A stretch of DNA of 64,000 nt from Psychrobacter glacincola (GCF_904846215.1 NZ_CAJGZK010000015.1:1-64000); one strand, 5' to 3'; shown: positions 9,596 through 19,643, counted from the stretch's first letter. Made by a program: numbers and translations. The notes: a model not told the origin generated them from the letters alone.

Positions 9596-10044
9596 TGCAG
9601 ATTTGGGTAGATGCCGATTCAGTGCCTTTGATTGCCAAAGACTTGATTATCAAAACCGCTGAGCGCACACAAACGAAGGCAATCTTTGTCGCCAATCAGC
9701 CCATCAAGCTGCGGAAATCGCCTCTACTGGTGATGACTGTCGTGCCCTCAGGCTTTGACAAAGCCGATGACTATATCGTTGAGCAGATTCAGCCGGGTGA
9801 TTTGGCGATTACCAGCGATATCCCTTTGGCCAATGATATATTGGACAAAGGCGGTATGGTATTGACCACACGCGGTGTGGTCTATGACAAAAATAATATC
9901 AAGCAGAAGCTCAATATGCGCGATTTTATGGATACCATGCGTGGTACTGGCGTGCTTGAGCTGCAAGAAATGAGCGGACAGAAACCTTATGGCGATCGTG
10001 ATAAAAAAGCCTTTGCCGATGGGCTAAACAAGTTAGTACGCTAA
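9595..10044 (+). CDS. YaiI/YqxD family protein (UPF0178)
   Basis: A 149-residue member of the DUF188/UPF0178 family, which has a PIN-like fold. The N-terminus WVDADSVP, the segment SGFDKADDYIV (about 52-62) and the TSDIPLA segment (78-84) supply the conserved acidic residues of the family. The biochemical function is not established. The ATG overlaps the purK stop codon, so the two are co-translated. Confidence 0.88.
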   Translation: MQIWVDADSVPLIAKDLIIKTAERTQTKAIFVANQPIKLRKSPLLVMTVVPSGFDKADDYIVEQIQPGDLAITSDIPLANDILDKGGMVLTTRGVVYDKNNIKQKLNMRDFMDTMRGTGVLELQEMSGQKPYGDRDKKAFADGLNKLVR

Positions 10045-10120
10045 TTTCAAACGCTTTATGTTTAGTTTGGTTTTTTTATCACCTTGCAAACCGTATACAC
10101 TCCATAACCAAACACTATTC

Positions 10121-10158
10121 AATCGGCACGTTTCATAACGAAGCGTGCCGATTTTTCT
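10121..10158 (+). terminator. Terminator after the YaiI-family gene
   Basis: ATCGGCACG and CGTGCCGAT form a 9-bp stem followed by TTTTTCTT. Confidence 0.85.
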
Positions 10159-10232
10159 TGTTACGCTATATTCAACGTTTAAGACAAGCCGTTTTTAAAA
10201 TTACGATAAAGCAGATAACAACAGGAATAATA

Positions 10233-10871
10233 ATGAAAATTTTAGTGATAGGCGCGAGTGGTCGAGTGGGGACTGATTTGGTTAAACAGCTATTAGCAGA
10301 TGACCATCAAGTAATCAGCACTACCCGTCAAGAAAAAAAGTTATTCAATGACGATAATTACAGCCAACTAGATTTAGATATCACTGCCAATAAAGATACA
10401 ATCCAAAAGCAAATTGATCAAGATATCGACGCCGTGTATTTCGTCGCCGGTTCTGGTGGTAAAGATGTATTAGAGGTAGATTTACATGGGGCGGTCAAAA
10501 CCATGCAAGCAGTACAAGATAAAGGTATCAAACGCTATATCATGCTAAGCACGGTCTTTTCCTTAGATACCAGCAAATGGGACAATCCAAATATTGCAGA
10601 TTTAAAAGAATACTATATCTGCAAGCATTATGCGGATCAGTGGTTAATCAATAATAGCAGTCTTAATTATACCATCGTACAAGCAGGGGCGTTAAAAGAG
10701 CGAGCTGCTACTGGAAAAATTATGATCAATGATGATCATTCCGGTGAAAACTCAATCGAAGATGTTGCAACTACGCTCGTTGCTGTACTTGGTGCAAGTA
10801 ATACAACTAAGAAAATCTTTAGTATGCATAATGGTGAGACAGCGATTGAGCAAGCTATCACAAAACTATAA
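10233..10871 (+). CDS. NAD(P)-binding atypical SDR family protein
   Basis: A 212-residue protein with an N-terminal GASGRVG dinucleotide-binding loop (residues 7-13) and a Rossmann-like layout of the YwnB/NmrA-like atypical short-chain dehydrogenase group. The start is placed at the ATG at 10233 because CAGGA lies about 7 bases before it and the dinucleotide loop follows immediately. A longer frame from 10158 would begin inside the upstream terminator. The substrate is unknown. It converges on epmA. Confidence 0.8.
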   Translation: MKILVIGASGRVGTDLVKQLLADDHQVISTTRQEKKLFNDDNYSQLDLDITANKDTIQKQIDQDIDAVYFVAGSGGKDVLEVDLHGAVKTMQAVQDKGIKRYIMLSTVFSLDTSKWDNPNIADLKEYYICKHYADQWLINNSSLNYTIVQAGALKERAATGKIMINDDHSGENSIEDVATTLVAVLGASNTTKKIFSMHNGETAIEQAITKL

Positions 10872-10891
10872 TAAGCAACTTCGGTAAAAAA

Positions 10892-10931
10892 GAAAAAAGC
10901 GAGTAAGCCTAATGGGTTACTCGCTTTTTTA
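10892..10931. terminator. Bidirectional terminator
   Basis: AAAAAGCGAGTAA and TTACTCGCTTTTT form a strong stem with flanking A- and T-runs, between the SDR gene and the convergent epmA. Confidence 0.88.
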
Positions 10932-10958
10932 TAATAGGCTGGTCAAATAAGTAGTAAA

Positions 10959-11096
10959 TATAGTCAGAGAAAAGTAATATCGATACATCAAGTGCTGCTG
11001 ATATTAATTTTTCTTGCTTGCTGTGCCTATGCAGACAGAGGCTGCAAAAAATTTATACCAGCAGCACTGTAGCGTTTTTGAGACATTTTCACTATA
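10959..11096 (+). repeat. Palindromic element, copy 3 (forward core)
   Basis: A 138-bp element starting TATAGTCA and ending TCACTATA. The core is the common type and the right arm ATACCAGCAGC is present. It lies between the convergent SDR gene and epmA, 22 bases past the end of epmA. Confidence 0.9.
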
Positions 11097-11118
11097 TAGT
11101 AAGTCTATCAAAGAGTGC

Positions 11119-12141
11119 CTAAGCCAAACCACTAGGGAAAGGGATTACTTCCTCTAAGCTACTTGCCCCTGTGATTACCATGAATAATCTGTCGATACCA
11201 ACGGCGATACCACTACAAGGTATTAAGTCATTAGATGCGGCTAATAGATGCATATCAATAGGCATTTGTGGCAAGTTATGACGCCCTCGCAATGCATTAT
11301 CCTGTTCAAATCGTTCCCTTAACGCTTGCCCGTCTGCTAGCTCATCATAAGCATTGGCAATCTCAATGCCTTTTATATAAAGCTCAAAGCGTTTGGCAAC
11401 TATATTCCCCTCTTTATCAACAGCGGTCTTTGCCAAAGCGGCAGTTGCAGGCGGATATTCAATCACCAACGTCGGCAAATCGTGACCCAAATTTGGCTCA
11501 ACAGCATGGCTAAATAATAAATCCAACCAGCTTTGACGACGGTCTTTTTCGCTATCGCAGCTCTCTACGCTATTAAAATCAAAACCTATTAGCCCTTTAT
11601 CTTCTGCCACCGCCTGTAGCGCCGCTAGACTGGCTGTCAGCGGATGAATACCAACAAAATCCATAAAAGCATCAACGTAGCGATAATGACTCATGATTAT
11701 CGGATGACCATAGAGCAGCTCTAATAGCTCGCCAAGCTCAGCCGCCATATCATCCAGACTATAATTCGGCTGATACCATTCAAGCATCGTGAATTCAATA
11801 TTATGGCGCGCGCCTATCTCATTATCTCGAAATACGGGGCAAATTTGATACATAGGCACCTGCCAGCTGGCAAGCAAACGCTTCATGGCAAACTCAGGTG
11901 ACGTATGCAGATAATAAGTACAAGGTTTGTCTTGATAAGTTACATGTGCGGCTACGGATTGCAAAAAGGTATCGGTATTGCCCGCTTGCGATAATAATGG
12001 CGTCTGCACTTCTAATACTTGACGCATGGCAAAGAACTGACGAATGGCACTCATCAATTGCGCTCGCTGCTGCGCCATCACAAGGGTCATCGTTGGGGCA
12101 TAGCTCGGCTTAGACAAAGGCTGATTATTGGCGTCACTCAT
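11119..12141 (-). CDS. epmA: Elongation factor P--(R)-beta-lysine ligase EpmA
   Basis: A 340-residue class II lysyl-tRNA-synthetase-like enzyme (PoxA/GenX/YjeA) that attaches lysine or beta-lysine to elongation factor P. It lacks the tRNA anticodon-binding domain of LysS and matches the usual length (about 325). Class II motifs are visible: QVFRDNE-type motif 2 (CPVFRDNEIGARHN) and the C-terminal motif 3 GIAVGIDRL. The partner genes epmB and efp are not in this window. It lies 39 bases downstream of pdxB on the same strand, so the pair may be co-transcribed. Confidence 0.92.
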   Translation of the reverse strand: MSDANNQPLSKPSYAPTMTLVMAQQRAQLMSAIRQFFAMRQVLEVQTPLLSQAGNTDTFLQSVAAHVTYQDKPCTYYLHTSPEFAMKRLLASWQVPMYQICPVFRDNEIGARHNIEFTMLEWYQPNYSLDDMAAELGELLELLYGHPIIMSHYRYVDAFMDFVGIHPLTASLAALQAVAEDKGLIGFDFNSVESCDSEKDRRQSWLDLLFSHAVEPNLGHDLPTLVIEYPPATAALAKTAVDKEGNIVAKRFELYIKGIEIANAYDELADGQALRERFEQDNALRGRHNLPQMPIDMHLLAASNDLIPCSGIAVGIDRLFMVITGASSLEEVIPFPSGLA

Positions 12142-12180
12142 AGCGGATTACAGTGCCTCATAAATCATAAAAACAGATAC

Positions 12181-13335
12181 TCAAACAGTCACATTGACCA
12201 TTGATGTTTGCCATTCACGGCGCAAATGGTAATCACGGCGTAGCTGATCAAAATCAGGCCCTTTCACTTTACCACTCTTTATTTTACTTCTTAATGCCGC
12301 ATCGTCTTTTTTAATATCATAAAACTTTGGTAGTATGTCTGGATTTTCTTTTAGCTCAGACCATAGATAGGTATTGAGTGGTAGCAGCTGCTGCATCGAT
12401 AATACAGGCAGTACTGCCAATTTTTCACATAAGGCATCATAGATAATTTGCGTGCCGCGCAGCTTACCTTCTAAGGTATAACCAGCAATATGCGGCGTGG
12501 CAATAGCAAGCTTTGATAGCAAACTCTCAGAAATCTGTGGCTCATGTTCAAACACATCCAATACCACTTGGCGTTCAGTCGCATCGATATCGGCTTCGAG
12601 AGCGGCGGCGTCAATCACAGGTCCGCGCGCACTATTGATCAGCATGGTATGCGGCGACATCAGTGCCAACGTTTCTGCATTAATTAAATGACGCGTTGGA
12701 TAGTCGCTGACATTATTGCTAATGCTAACTGCGCCTTGCGTATCGGTATCTTTTTTATCCGTCAAAGGGAGATGTAAACTTACTATGTCGCTTTGGCTCA
12801 ATACTTGCTCAAGACTGGCGTTATTGATATCGGATGTGGTTAACAATGGATCATAACCCAATATTTTCCAGCCCAAATCACTAGCATACTGAGCGAGCGT
12901 ACTACCGATATTACCAAGCCCAATGATGCCCACTGTTAATGGCGTCATAGATTTTGCCCCATACTGCGGACGCAAGGTCAAAATAGCGGTCACTACGTAT
13001 TGTGCGACTGAATGCTTGCTACAGCCAGCGGCATTGGCAAAGGTAATATTGCGTTCTGCCAAATATTTTTGATCGACATGGTCAGTACCAATGGTCGCAG
13101 AACCAACAAATTTGACGCTATTATTATCGCTTAATAATGATTCATTTATTGAAGTGACAGAGCGTATCAACAATACGTCAGGCTGCACATCTGCCAGTAA
13201 TTGTGCATTGATATCACGACCAGCAACACGTATAACCTGCACCTGTTGCTCAGTATTTTGACCCAGTGCTACAGGATTAAAGAACTCATCAAGGCTTGCG
13301 ATATTACTATCAGCCACAATAGTGAGATTTTTCAT
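12181..13335 (-). CDS. pdxB: Erythronate-4-phosphate dehydrogenase PdxB
   Basis: D-2-hydroxyacid dehydrogenase of the DXP-dependent pyridoxal 5'-phosphate pathway, oxidising 4-phosphoerythronate. The Rossmann loop GIIGLGNIGS is near 137-146 and the NSARGPVID segment follows. A C-terminal DUF3410-type dimerisation region is present. I start at the ATG ending at 13335, which has AAGG 8 bases upstream and gives 384 residues, against about 378 in E. coli. A further in-frame ATG at 13356 adds seven residues. Confidence 0.92.
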   Translation of the reverse strand: MKNLTIVADSNIASLDEFFNPVALGQNTEQQVQVIRVAGRDINAQLLADVQPDVLLIRSVTSINESLLSDNNSVKFVGSATIGTDHVDQKYLAERNITFANAAGCSKHSVAQYVVTAILTLRPQYGAKSMTPLTVGIIGLGNIGSTLAQYASDLGWKILGYDPLLTTSDINNASLEQVLSQSDIVSLHLPLTDKKDTDTQGAVSISNNVSDYPTRHLINAETLALMSPHTMLINSARGPVIDAAALEADIDATERQVVLDVFEHEPQISESLLSKLAIATPHIAGYTLEGKLRGTQIIYDALCEKLAVLPVLSMQQLLPLNTYLWSELKENPDILPKFYDIKKDDAALRSKIKSGKVKGPDFDQLRRDYHLRREWQTSMVNVTV

Positions 13336-13440
13336 CGTATCTACCTTGTTTTTCATAGTACTCGCTACCGTCTCATTGAATATGGATAATCTGATATATG
13401 ACTTTAAGCGTTTTAGATGATTGCTTTACTATAAACGCGC

Positions 13441-14580
13441 TTATAAAAGTGTGTCTTGGTTTGACCGATTCACTTTAATCAGGTTTTTACCTTGATCCAG
13501 CTCTTCTTGTTGGGCAAACAGATCATTTTTATGCTGCGATATCCATTCACGCCATACCGCAAGTCCGATTGCCAGTACCACAGGACCGATAAACAAACCA
13601 ACAAAACCAAAAGCAGTCAGGCCGCCTAAAACCCCAATAAAGATGATAATAAAAGGGATTTTGGTCGCACCACTAATGACGATAGGACGGATAAGATTAT
13701 CAACCCAGCTAATCACTAAGATGCCCCACAGTGCCAAGCCGATACCTTCAACGGTATGCCCTTGACTGAGCAGAAAAAGTGATACGCTGCCCCAAACGAA
13801 TGGGGTACCAAACGGGATCAAGGCAATGATAAACGTTAATATCGTCATCAAAATAGGACTTGGTGCACTGGCAAAATAATAGCCGATACCTGCTAATATC
13901 GCCTGCGCCAAAGCTGTCAGCCCAATACCGTAAACCACCGCACGCGTGGTAGTACCGACAGAATCAATATAACCATCGATACGATTGCCGATGATATTAC
14001 GCAGCGCTTGGCGGATTTGGCGAACCAAGCTTGTGCCATCACGATAAAAGAAGAACAAGGTCATAAGCGCCATACCAAGTTTGGCAAGACTACTGAACAC
14101 AACGTCAAAGGCGATTTTGCCATAATACAGATGAGACTGTACCCAAAGACGAAAAGCCTCTAGCGTCCCTTCAGGGTTCTTATTAATGCGCCAAAGCACA
14201 TCTTTGACCTGTTGCCCTATTATTGGCAAATCTTTGACAGAGTCAGGTACATCCAGATAACCTACTTTAATACGATAGACCAAATTACTGATCAGGCTTA
14301 ACGCTTCTTGCTGTAAGATAAAAATACCAGCCACCAAGGGCACGCCTATCATCAAAGTAATACTGAGGGTCATAATCGCCGCGCTAAAGTTTGAGCTAAA
14401 CCTGACCCTTTGATGAAAAAAGTTATAAACAGGAAAGGTGACATACGCCAAAATTGCAGCCCACAGTGCCGGCACAATAAAAAACTGTACCACTTGAAAA
14501 CACAGTACAAACAGCACGACCAATAAGGTAATTGCCAGCAAGCGCTGAATAATAAATTCTTTTGTCCAGTTTTCAATCAT
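13441..14580 (-). CDS. AI-2E/PerM-family transporter
   Basis: A polytopic membrane protein of about 379 residues of the AI-2E (DUF20/PerM/YdiK) family. There are two N-terminal helices, a soluble region near 60-150 and a C-terminal cluster of helices with the family segments FGTPFVWG and SWVDNLIRPIVISG. Members export a range of substrates; the cargo here is unknown. The ATG ending at 14580 is chosen, though a TTG three codons upstream is possible and neither has a strong ribosome site. It ends 85 bases before the pdxB start region. Confidence 0.85.
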   Translation of the reverse strand: MIENWTKEFIIQRLLAITLLVVLFVLCFQVVQFFIVPALWAAILAYVTFPVYNFFHQRVRFSSNFSAAIMTLSITLMIGVPLVAGIFILQQEALSLISNLVYRIKVGYLDVPDSVKDLPIIGQQVKDVLWRINKNPEGTLEAFRLWVQSHLYYGKIAFDVVFSSLAKLGMALMTLFFFYRDGTSLVRQIRQALRNIIGNRIDGYIDSVGTTTRAVVYGIGLTALAQAILAGIGYYFASAPSPILMTILTFIIALIPFGTPFVWGSVSLFLLSQGHTVEGIGLALWGILVISWVDNLIRPIVISGATKIPFIIIFIGVLGGLTAFGFVGLFIGPVVLAIGLAVWREWISQHKNDLFAQQEELDQGKNLIKVNRSNQDTLL

Positions 14581-15354
14581 AGCGTACAAACCAAGGGTGA
14601 CCAGCAGAAACCTAATAAGGCTCTACTATAAAATTTATAAATGGGTTGTCAAATCACAGTTTATGTTTGTAATTTTCAACCATTAGCGAAGGTTTTGGGC
14701 AGTACGGATTTGGATAAAATATCTGCTTTTATAGGCTTAAGCAAACCAACAGCAAAAGCGTATTATGCAGCAAAACCACTCAAATAAATAAGGCTATGTT
14801 GTAACCTTTACTTACAACTTTCTTAGGAGCAAATTTGATAGTGCCTGTTTTGATAGTGCCTGTATCGTCACTGATGTTGATTGCCAAAACCTATAGAACA
14901 GAATTATCTTAACAAAAACATAGGGAATATGCGCTTTCTATGTATTTTTATATCTGTCATCTAGAGGGCTAAATCACTGGCTGGTTCTATTAGTAGCATC
15001 AATTGATGTTATACTAAAGGTATTCATTTACGCTTTTAAATGGCGCTCTGTTGGTTTGGTTTTATCAAGATGAGCCCCTAGCGTTTTTAAAACAACTTCT
15101 TGCCTGTTATCCTGCTCTAGACGATATTTAGCATTGTGTTTAGAGTAGCGCTGCATAAATTGAGATGGTACCTCTGCCTGACATTCATGCCTATACATGT
15201 TTGATACTGATGCCCTATTTAAGCATCTTATTTTGAGTGAGTGATTGAAAATACATATTTTGAGTGGATTTCGGAAACATAGTTTCATTTGGTTTTATTT
15301 GAAACTAAGAAACATCTAACAGATTTACATAACCTATTGATAGGAACAATAACA
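14581..15354. other. Long intergenic region, mostly unassigned
   Basis: About 770 bases between the divergent permease and nadE genes. It holds a 15-bp tandem duplication at 14834-14863. Two short frames are visible (a 48-codon one at 14641-14787 on plus and an 86-codon one at 15028-15288 on minus). Neither has a convincing ribosome site or recognisable motif. Confidence 0.4.
14834..14863. repeat. 15-bp tandem duplication
   Basis: TTTGATAGTGCCTGT occurs twice head to tail, with no mismatches. Confidence 0.95.
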
Positions 15355-17058
15355 ATGTCAAAAGACACTGCAAAAGACACTGACAACCCCAACCTTACGG
15401 CTTCTAATAAAGGCAATCAAGCTTCAAAATCGCAAGATAGTGTTACGTTTGCCCTAGCCCAATCACACTTCTTAGTTGGCGATATCAAAGCCAATGCTGA
15501 AAAAATGCGTACCCTAGCACTGCAAGCACGCGAGCAAGGTGCTGATGTGATTGTTTTTCCGGAGCTGGCTTTATTAGGCTATCCGCCGCAAGATTTATTG
15601 CTACGTCCTAGTCTTTCAGGACGTATCAAAAGTGCATTATCGACGCTAAGCGACATTGATAATATCGTCATGATTGTTGGCTATCCGCATGTTGATCATC
15701 ATGGCACCTTTAACTCAGCCGCTATCTTGCATAACGGTCATCAAAAAGGCTTTTATCATAAGCAAATCTTGCCAAACTACGGCGTGTTTGATGAACGCCG
15801 TTACTTTGATAAAGGACGTAATCAAGTCTTATTTGATTATAAAGGCATCACCATTGGTCTGCTGATTTGTGAAGATTTATGGGAAAAAGGTCCGATTGCT
15901 GAGCTCAAAAAGCAAGGTGCTGACCTTATTGTGAGCTTAAACGCTTCACCATTTGAGATCGAAAAACAAGATACCCGTAAAACCATGCTGACCAAGCGTA
16001 GCCGCGAAAATAACTTACCTATCGTTTATCTTAATGCCGTTGGCGGTCAAGATGATTTGGTATTTGACGGCGGCTCTATGGCCATTCAAGCAGATGGTAG
16101 CGTCGCCCATGAAGCCTCACGCTTTATGAATCAGTTGCTACTGGCAAGCTTTGATACAAAAACAGCAAAATTTGATACACAAGCAAAAGCACCGTTGTCA
16201 TTAAGCCGTGAATCAGAGATGTATCAAGCATTGGTCGTTGGTTTGCGTGATTATGTCAATCTTTCAGGATTTACTGGCATCATCGTCGGTCTATCAGGCG
16301 GTATTGATTCAGCATTGACATTATGTATCGCGGTCGACGCGCTAGGTGCTGATAAGGTTTACGCGGTCATGATGCCTTATGAATATACCTCGCAAATCAG
16401 CCTAGAGGACGCGCAAGCTCAAGCACGCCGTCTCAATGTCTCTTATACCGTTTGTCCTATCTTTGATGCGGTCGAAGGTATCCGTCATACGCTTGCGCCA
16501 CTATTCAACAAGTCGCCTGCCGATACCACCGAAGAGAACATCCAAGCACGGGCACGCGGTGTGGTACTAATGGCTCTGTCCAATAAATTTGGCCATTTGG
16601 TCATCACCACTGGCAATAAATCAGAGCTAGCCGTTGGTTACTCAACTTTATATGGCGATATGGCGGGCGGCTTTGACGTCTTAAAAGACGTATACAAATC
16701 ACAAGTTTATAAATTGGCCACCTACCGTAACCGTTTAGAAGATACGCCTGTTATTCCTGAGCGCGTCATTACGCGTCCACCATCTGCTGAGCTACGTCCT
16801 GATCAAAAAGACCAAGACAGCTTGCCTGATTATGATGTGCTAGACGGTATCTTAATGTCATATATCGATGAAGATATGGGCTATCAAGATATTGTGGATA
16901 AAGGGTTTGATGCTGATTTGGTCGCTAAGGTGATTCAAATGGTTGATAATAGTGAATACAAGCGCTCGCAGGCACCGATTGGTACCAAGATTAGCCATAA
17001 AGCCTTTGGTCGTGAGCGCCGCTATCCTCTCGTTAATAAATGGTCAATAAAAGGCTAA
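15355..17058 (+). CDS. nadE: Glutamine-dependent NAD+ synthetase
   Basis: A two-domain enzyme that amidates deamido-NAD to NAD using glutamine. An N-terminal nitrilase-type glutaminase domain carries the Glu-Lys-Cys triad (E70, K136, C172 in LLICEDLW). The C-terminal ATP-pyrophosphatase domain has the PP-loop SGGIDS at 314-319. The start at 15355 is chosen because TAGGAACA lies upstream, giving 567 residues; the frame stays open back to 15289. The first 30 residues are polar and low in complexity. It is followed by two hairpin terminators. Confidence 0.94.
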   Translation: MSKDTAKDTDNPNLTASNKGNQASKSQDSVTFALAQSHFLVGDIKANAEKMRTLALQAREQGADVIVFPELALLGYPPQDLLLRPSLSGRIKSALSTLSDIDNIVMIVGYPHVDHHGTFNSAAILHNGHQKGFYHKQILPNYGVFDERRYFDKGRNQVLFDYKGITIGLLICEDLWEKGPIAELKKQGADLIVSLNASPFEIEKQDTRKTMLTKRSRENNLPIVYLNAVGGQDDLVFDGGSMAIQADGSVAHEASRFMNQLLLASFDTKTAKFDTQAKAPLSLSRESEMYQALVVGLRDYVNLSGFTGIIVGLSGGIDSALTLCIAVDALGADKVYAVMMPYEYTSQISLEDAQAQARRLNVSYTVCPIFDAVEGIRHTLAPLFNKSPADTTEENIQARARGVVLMALSNKFGHLVITTGNKSELAVGYSTLYGDMAGGFDVLKDVYKSQVYKLATYRNRLEDTPVIPERVITRPPSAELRPDQKDQDSLPDYDVLDGILMSYIDEDMGYQDIVDKGFDADLVAKVIQMVDNSEYKRSQAPIGTKISHKAFGRERRYPLVNKWSIKG

Positions 17059-17070
17059 GCCTTGACACTG

Positions 17071-17118
17071 AATTTATCAAACCTTTTAGAGTACTCTTTT
17101 AAGGGTTTGATAAATTTA
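17071..17118 (+). terminator. Long hairpin terminator after nadE
   Basis: AATTTATCAAACC pairs with GGGTTTGATAAATTT. A second palindrome, AGAGTACTCT, forms the tip of the hairpin. Confidence 0.75.
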
Positions 17119-17152
17119 AGTTTTTATCTAATATCATAAAACTGTTTTATAA

Positions 17153-17179
17153 TTAGCTGGGTGCTTGCCCAGCTTTTTT
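17153..17179 (+). terminator. Second terminator after nadE
   Basis: AGCTGGG and CCCAGCT form a stem followed by a run of T. Confidence 0.85.
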
Positions 17180-17219
17180 AGTTTTTGTGCCTAAATAAAT
17201 GCTAATAATAAATGTCTTG

Positions 17220-17357
17220 TATAGTCAAAATATCTCAAAAACGCTACAGTGCTGCTAGTATAAATTTTTTGCAGCCTCTGTCTGCATGGGCACAGCAAGC
17301 AAGAAAAATTGATATCAGCAGTACATAATGTGTCGATATTACTTTTCACTGACTATA
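17220..17357 (-). repeat. Palindromic element, copy 4 (reverse core)
   Basis: A 138-bp element bounded by TATAGTCA and TGACTATA. The conserved apex is read on the minus strand. It lies between the nadE terminators and the CBS-protein gene. Confidence 0.92.
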
Positions 17358-17434
17358 CCTCAAAATCTACCAATTATTAATTTCAATCATTATATTCACT
17401 CTATCTACCTTACCTATTTCTATCCGAGTATGTC

Positions 17435-18712
17435 ATGAGCTTGCTAACCGCTGGTGTGTTTATTTTTATATTAATTGCGCTAAGCGCTGTCGTTTCCAGT
17501 TCTGAGTTGGCGCTCGCCTCCGCCCGTAAAATCAAGCTACAAGTCATGGCCAAGGAAGGCGAAGTACGAGCACTCGATGTGCTCAATATGCAAGAGCAAC
17601 CCGGCAGCTTTATTACCGTGGTACAAGTGGCGCTCAATGCGGTCGCCATCTTGGCAGGGGTCATAGGTGAATCCGCTGTCAGTCCTTATTTACAACGTCT
17701 GTTTGGTAATGAGACGGCAGCGTCTGTGGTGTCATTTATATTGGTCACCAGTGTTTTTGTGTTGTTTGCAGACTTGATGCCCAAGCGTTTGGCGATGTCT
17801 AATGCTGAACCTATCGCCATCAAAATGGTTCGACCGATGATTTTCTTGATTTTTATCTTTAAGCCCATTATTTGGGTATTTGATGGGGCGGCAAACCTAC
17901 TGTTTAAACTCATCGGTGTGTCAACCGTCCGCCAAGATGAAATGACCTCAGAAGATATTTATGCGGTGATGGATGCCGGTGCGGAAGCCGGTGTTATTAA
18001 GCATCAAGAGCATCATCTGATTGAAAATATCTTTGAGATGCAAGAGCGTACCGTGACCTCAGTTATGAATCCACGTGAGCATATTGTCTATTTTGATACC
18101 AAAGCCAGCACCGAACAAGTGGTTGAGGTCATGATTAAGCAGCCGCACAATAAATTCTTGATCTGTAATGACGATGACTTAGAACATATCATCGGTTATG
18201 TAGAATCACGCAGCTTTTTAGCATCAGTACTTGAACAGCAAGAAGTTTGTTTGACAGATAAAGCGTTGCTAAAACCTGCCTTGTTTATTCCCGATACCTT
18301 ATCGTTGTTTGAAGTGCTGGAAACGTTTAAGTCAACGGGTGCAGATTTCGGCGTGATTGTGAATGAATATGCGTTGGTCGTTGGTGTTATTACGCTCAAA
18401 GATGTAATGAGCATCGTGATGGGCGAGCTGGTCACTTTAGAAGAGCAGCCGATTGTCCAGCGCACGGACAACTCTTGGCTGATTGATGGCATGACACCTA
18501 TTGAAGATGTGATTCGTTCATTGGGCATGGTCAATTTACCACATAGCCAAAATTACGAAACCATCAGCGGCTTTATGATGTATATGCTGCGTAAAATTCC
18601 TAAAAAAACAGACAGCGTCGAGTATGCCAATTATCGTTTTGAGATTATCGCAACCGATAATCTCAAAATAACTCAGCTACTGGTGACAAAGTTTGAAGAG
18701 GTCATTGATTAA
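17435..18712 (+). CDS. CNNM/CorC-HlyC family CBS-domain membrane protein
   Basis: A 425-residue protein of the UPF0053/CNNM type (YtfL/YfjD-like). An N-terminal DUF21 membrane domain spans about 1-190 with a conserved SSSELALASA segment. A CBS pair spans about 205-325, and a C-terminal CorC_HlyC domain about 340-420. Relatives are linked to magnesium or cobalt efflux; a haemolysin role is an old annotation and is not supported by this sequence. It starts at the ATG at 17435 and converges on the YggS-type gene across a palindromic element. Confidence 0.87.
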   Translation: MSLLTAGVFIFILIALSAVVSSSELALASARKIKLQVMAKEGEVRALDVLNMQEQPGSFITVVQVALNAVAILAGVIGESAVSPYLQRLFGNETAASVVSFILVTSVFVLFADLMPKRLAMSNAEPIAIKMVRPMIFLIFIFKPIIWVFDGAANLLFKLIGVSTVRQDEMTSEDIYAVMDAGAEAGVIKHQEHHLIENIFEMQERTVTSVMNPREHIVYFDTKASTEQVVEVMIKQPHNKFLICNDDDLEHIIGYVESRSFLASVLEQQEVCLTDKALLKPALFIPDTLSLFEVLETFKSTGADFGVIVNEYALVVGVITLKDVMSIVMGELVTLEEQPIVQRTDNSWLIDGMTPIEDVIRSLGMVNLPHSQNYETISGFMMYMLRKIPKKTDSVEYANYRFEIIATDNLKITQLLVTKFEEVID

Positions 18713-18757
18713 ATGCTGCATTTCATCTTTGATAATTGCTTATTAGCTGGTGTCTTA

Positions 18758-18876
18758 AATAAAAGAAAAGCGAATATCATAGTGCGCTACTATTATTATT
18801 TTTCTTGCTTGCTGTGCCTGCGCAGACAGAGGCTACGAAAAACCAATAAAAGTAGCGCTATACTTTCTTAAAATTC
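18758..18876 (+). repeat. Palindromic element, copy 5 (divergent arms)
   Basis: The core is conserved, but the stem reads GCGCTACT...AGTAGCGC instead of TACTGCTGG...CCAGCAGTA. The TATAGTCA ends have been lost. It fills the space between the convergent CBS-protein and YggS-type genes and ends next to the YggS stop. The boundaries are approximate. Confidence 0.8.
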
Positions 18877-18878
18877 GA

Positions 18879-19643
18879 TCAAGCACGCGCACCAAATATT
18901 GCTGTACCAACGCGTACCATAGTGGAACCTCCAGCAATCGCATCGCCCATATCGTCGCTCATACCCATACTCAGCGTATCCCATTGACTGAGATCAGGAT
19001 GGGTACGCTTAATGTCGTCAAATAATTGTTTGGTTCGCTTAAAAGCATCTGTGTTTGCCTTAGCAGGAATAATCATCAGCCCGCGCAATTGCAAACGCTC
19101 ATAAGCTTTCATTGCTATTATCAATTCTGGAAGCTGCTCTGGCAAACACCCCGACTTACTGTCTTCATTGTCAATATTAATTTGAATTAGGACGTTTAAA
19201 GGTGGCATTCCATCTGGACGTTGGTCGTTGAGACGCTTAGCGATGATGTCACGCTCAAGCGTTTGCACCCAATCAAAATGCTCAGCAATATCACGGGTTT
19301 TATTGCGCTGAATACTACCGATATAGTGCCAGACAATATGCTCGCATTGCGCTTGCTCTCGTAACAACTGGATTTTCTCAATCGCCTCTTGTAGATAGTT
19401 CTCGCCAAAATCACATTGACCTTGACGCGCCAATGTCGCCACCATATCAGCAGATTTGGTTTTGGACACTGCAAGCAAAGTCATACTACTCGGCACCCGC
19501 AACACTTGTTCGCAAGCTTGTACTACTTGTGCCTTTGCCTGCTGCCAGTTCTCAATCAGAGTCAGGTTTTGAGCTTCTGCTTCATTATTATTGATAAGGT
19601 TATTCGCGACATGATTGGGTGCTTGCTGAGAAGTCATAGTCAT
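18879..19643 (-). CDS. YggS/PROSC-family PLP homeostasis protein
   Basis: Cytoplasmic alanine-racemase-fold protein that binds pyridoxal 5'-phosphate and buffers its level. The PLP lysine is K61, in LLAVSKTK. The GENYLQEA segment follows, and the C-terminal SMGMSDDM segment carries the phosphate-binding part. At 254 residues it has an N-terminal extension of about 25 residues compared with the E. coli protein. It is divergent from pilT, as in many gammaproteobacteria. Confidence 0.92.
   Translation of the reverse strand: MTMTSQQAPNHVANNLINNNEAEAQNLTLIENWQQAKAQVVQACEQVLRVPSSMTLLAVSKTKSADMVATLARQGQCDFGENYLQEAIEKIQLLREQAQCEHIVWHYIGSIQRNKTRDIAEHFDWVQTLERDIIAKRLNDQRPDGMPPLNVLIQINIDNEDSKSGCLPEQLPELIIAMKAYERLQLRGLMIIPAKANTDAFKRTKQLFDDIKRTHPDLSQWDTLSMGMSDDMGDAIAGGSTMVRVGTAIFGARA

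Noticed and set aside
14641..14787. 48-codon plus-strand frame ending in an AKPLK-like tail
   Set aside because: No ribosome site, a stop codon directly before the ATG, and no recognised family. It could be a decayed gene end, but this cannot be supported.
15028..15288. 86-codon minus-strand frame divergent to nadE
   Set aside because: The composition is plausible, but there is no ribosome site, domain or motif.
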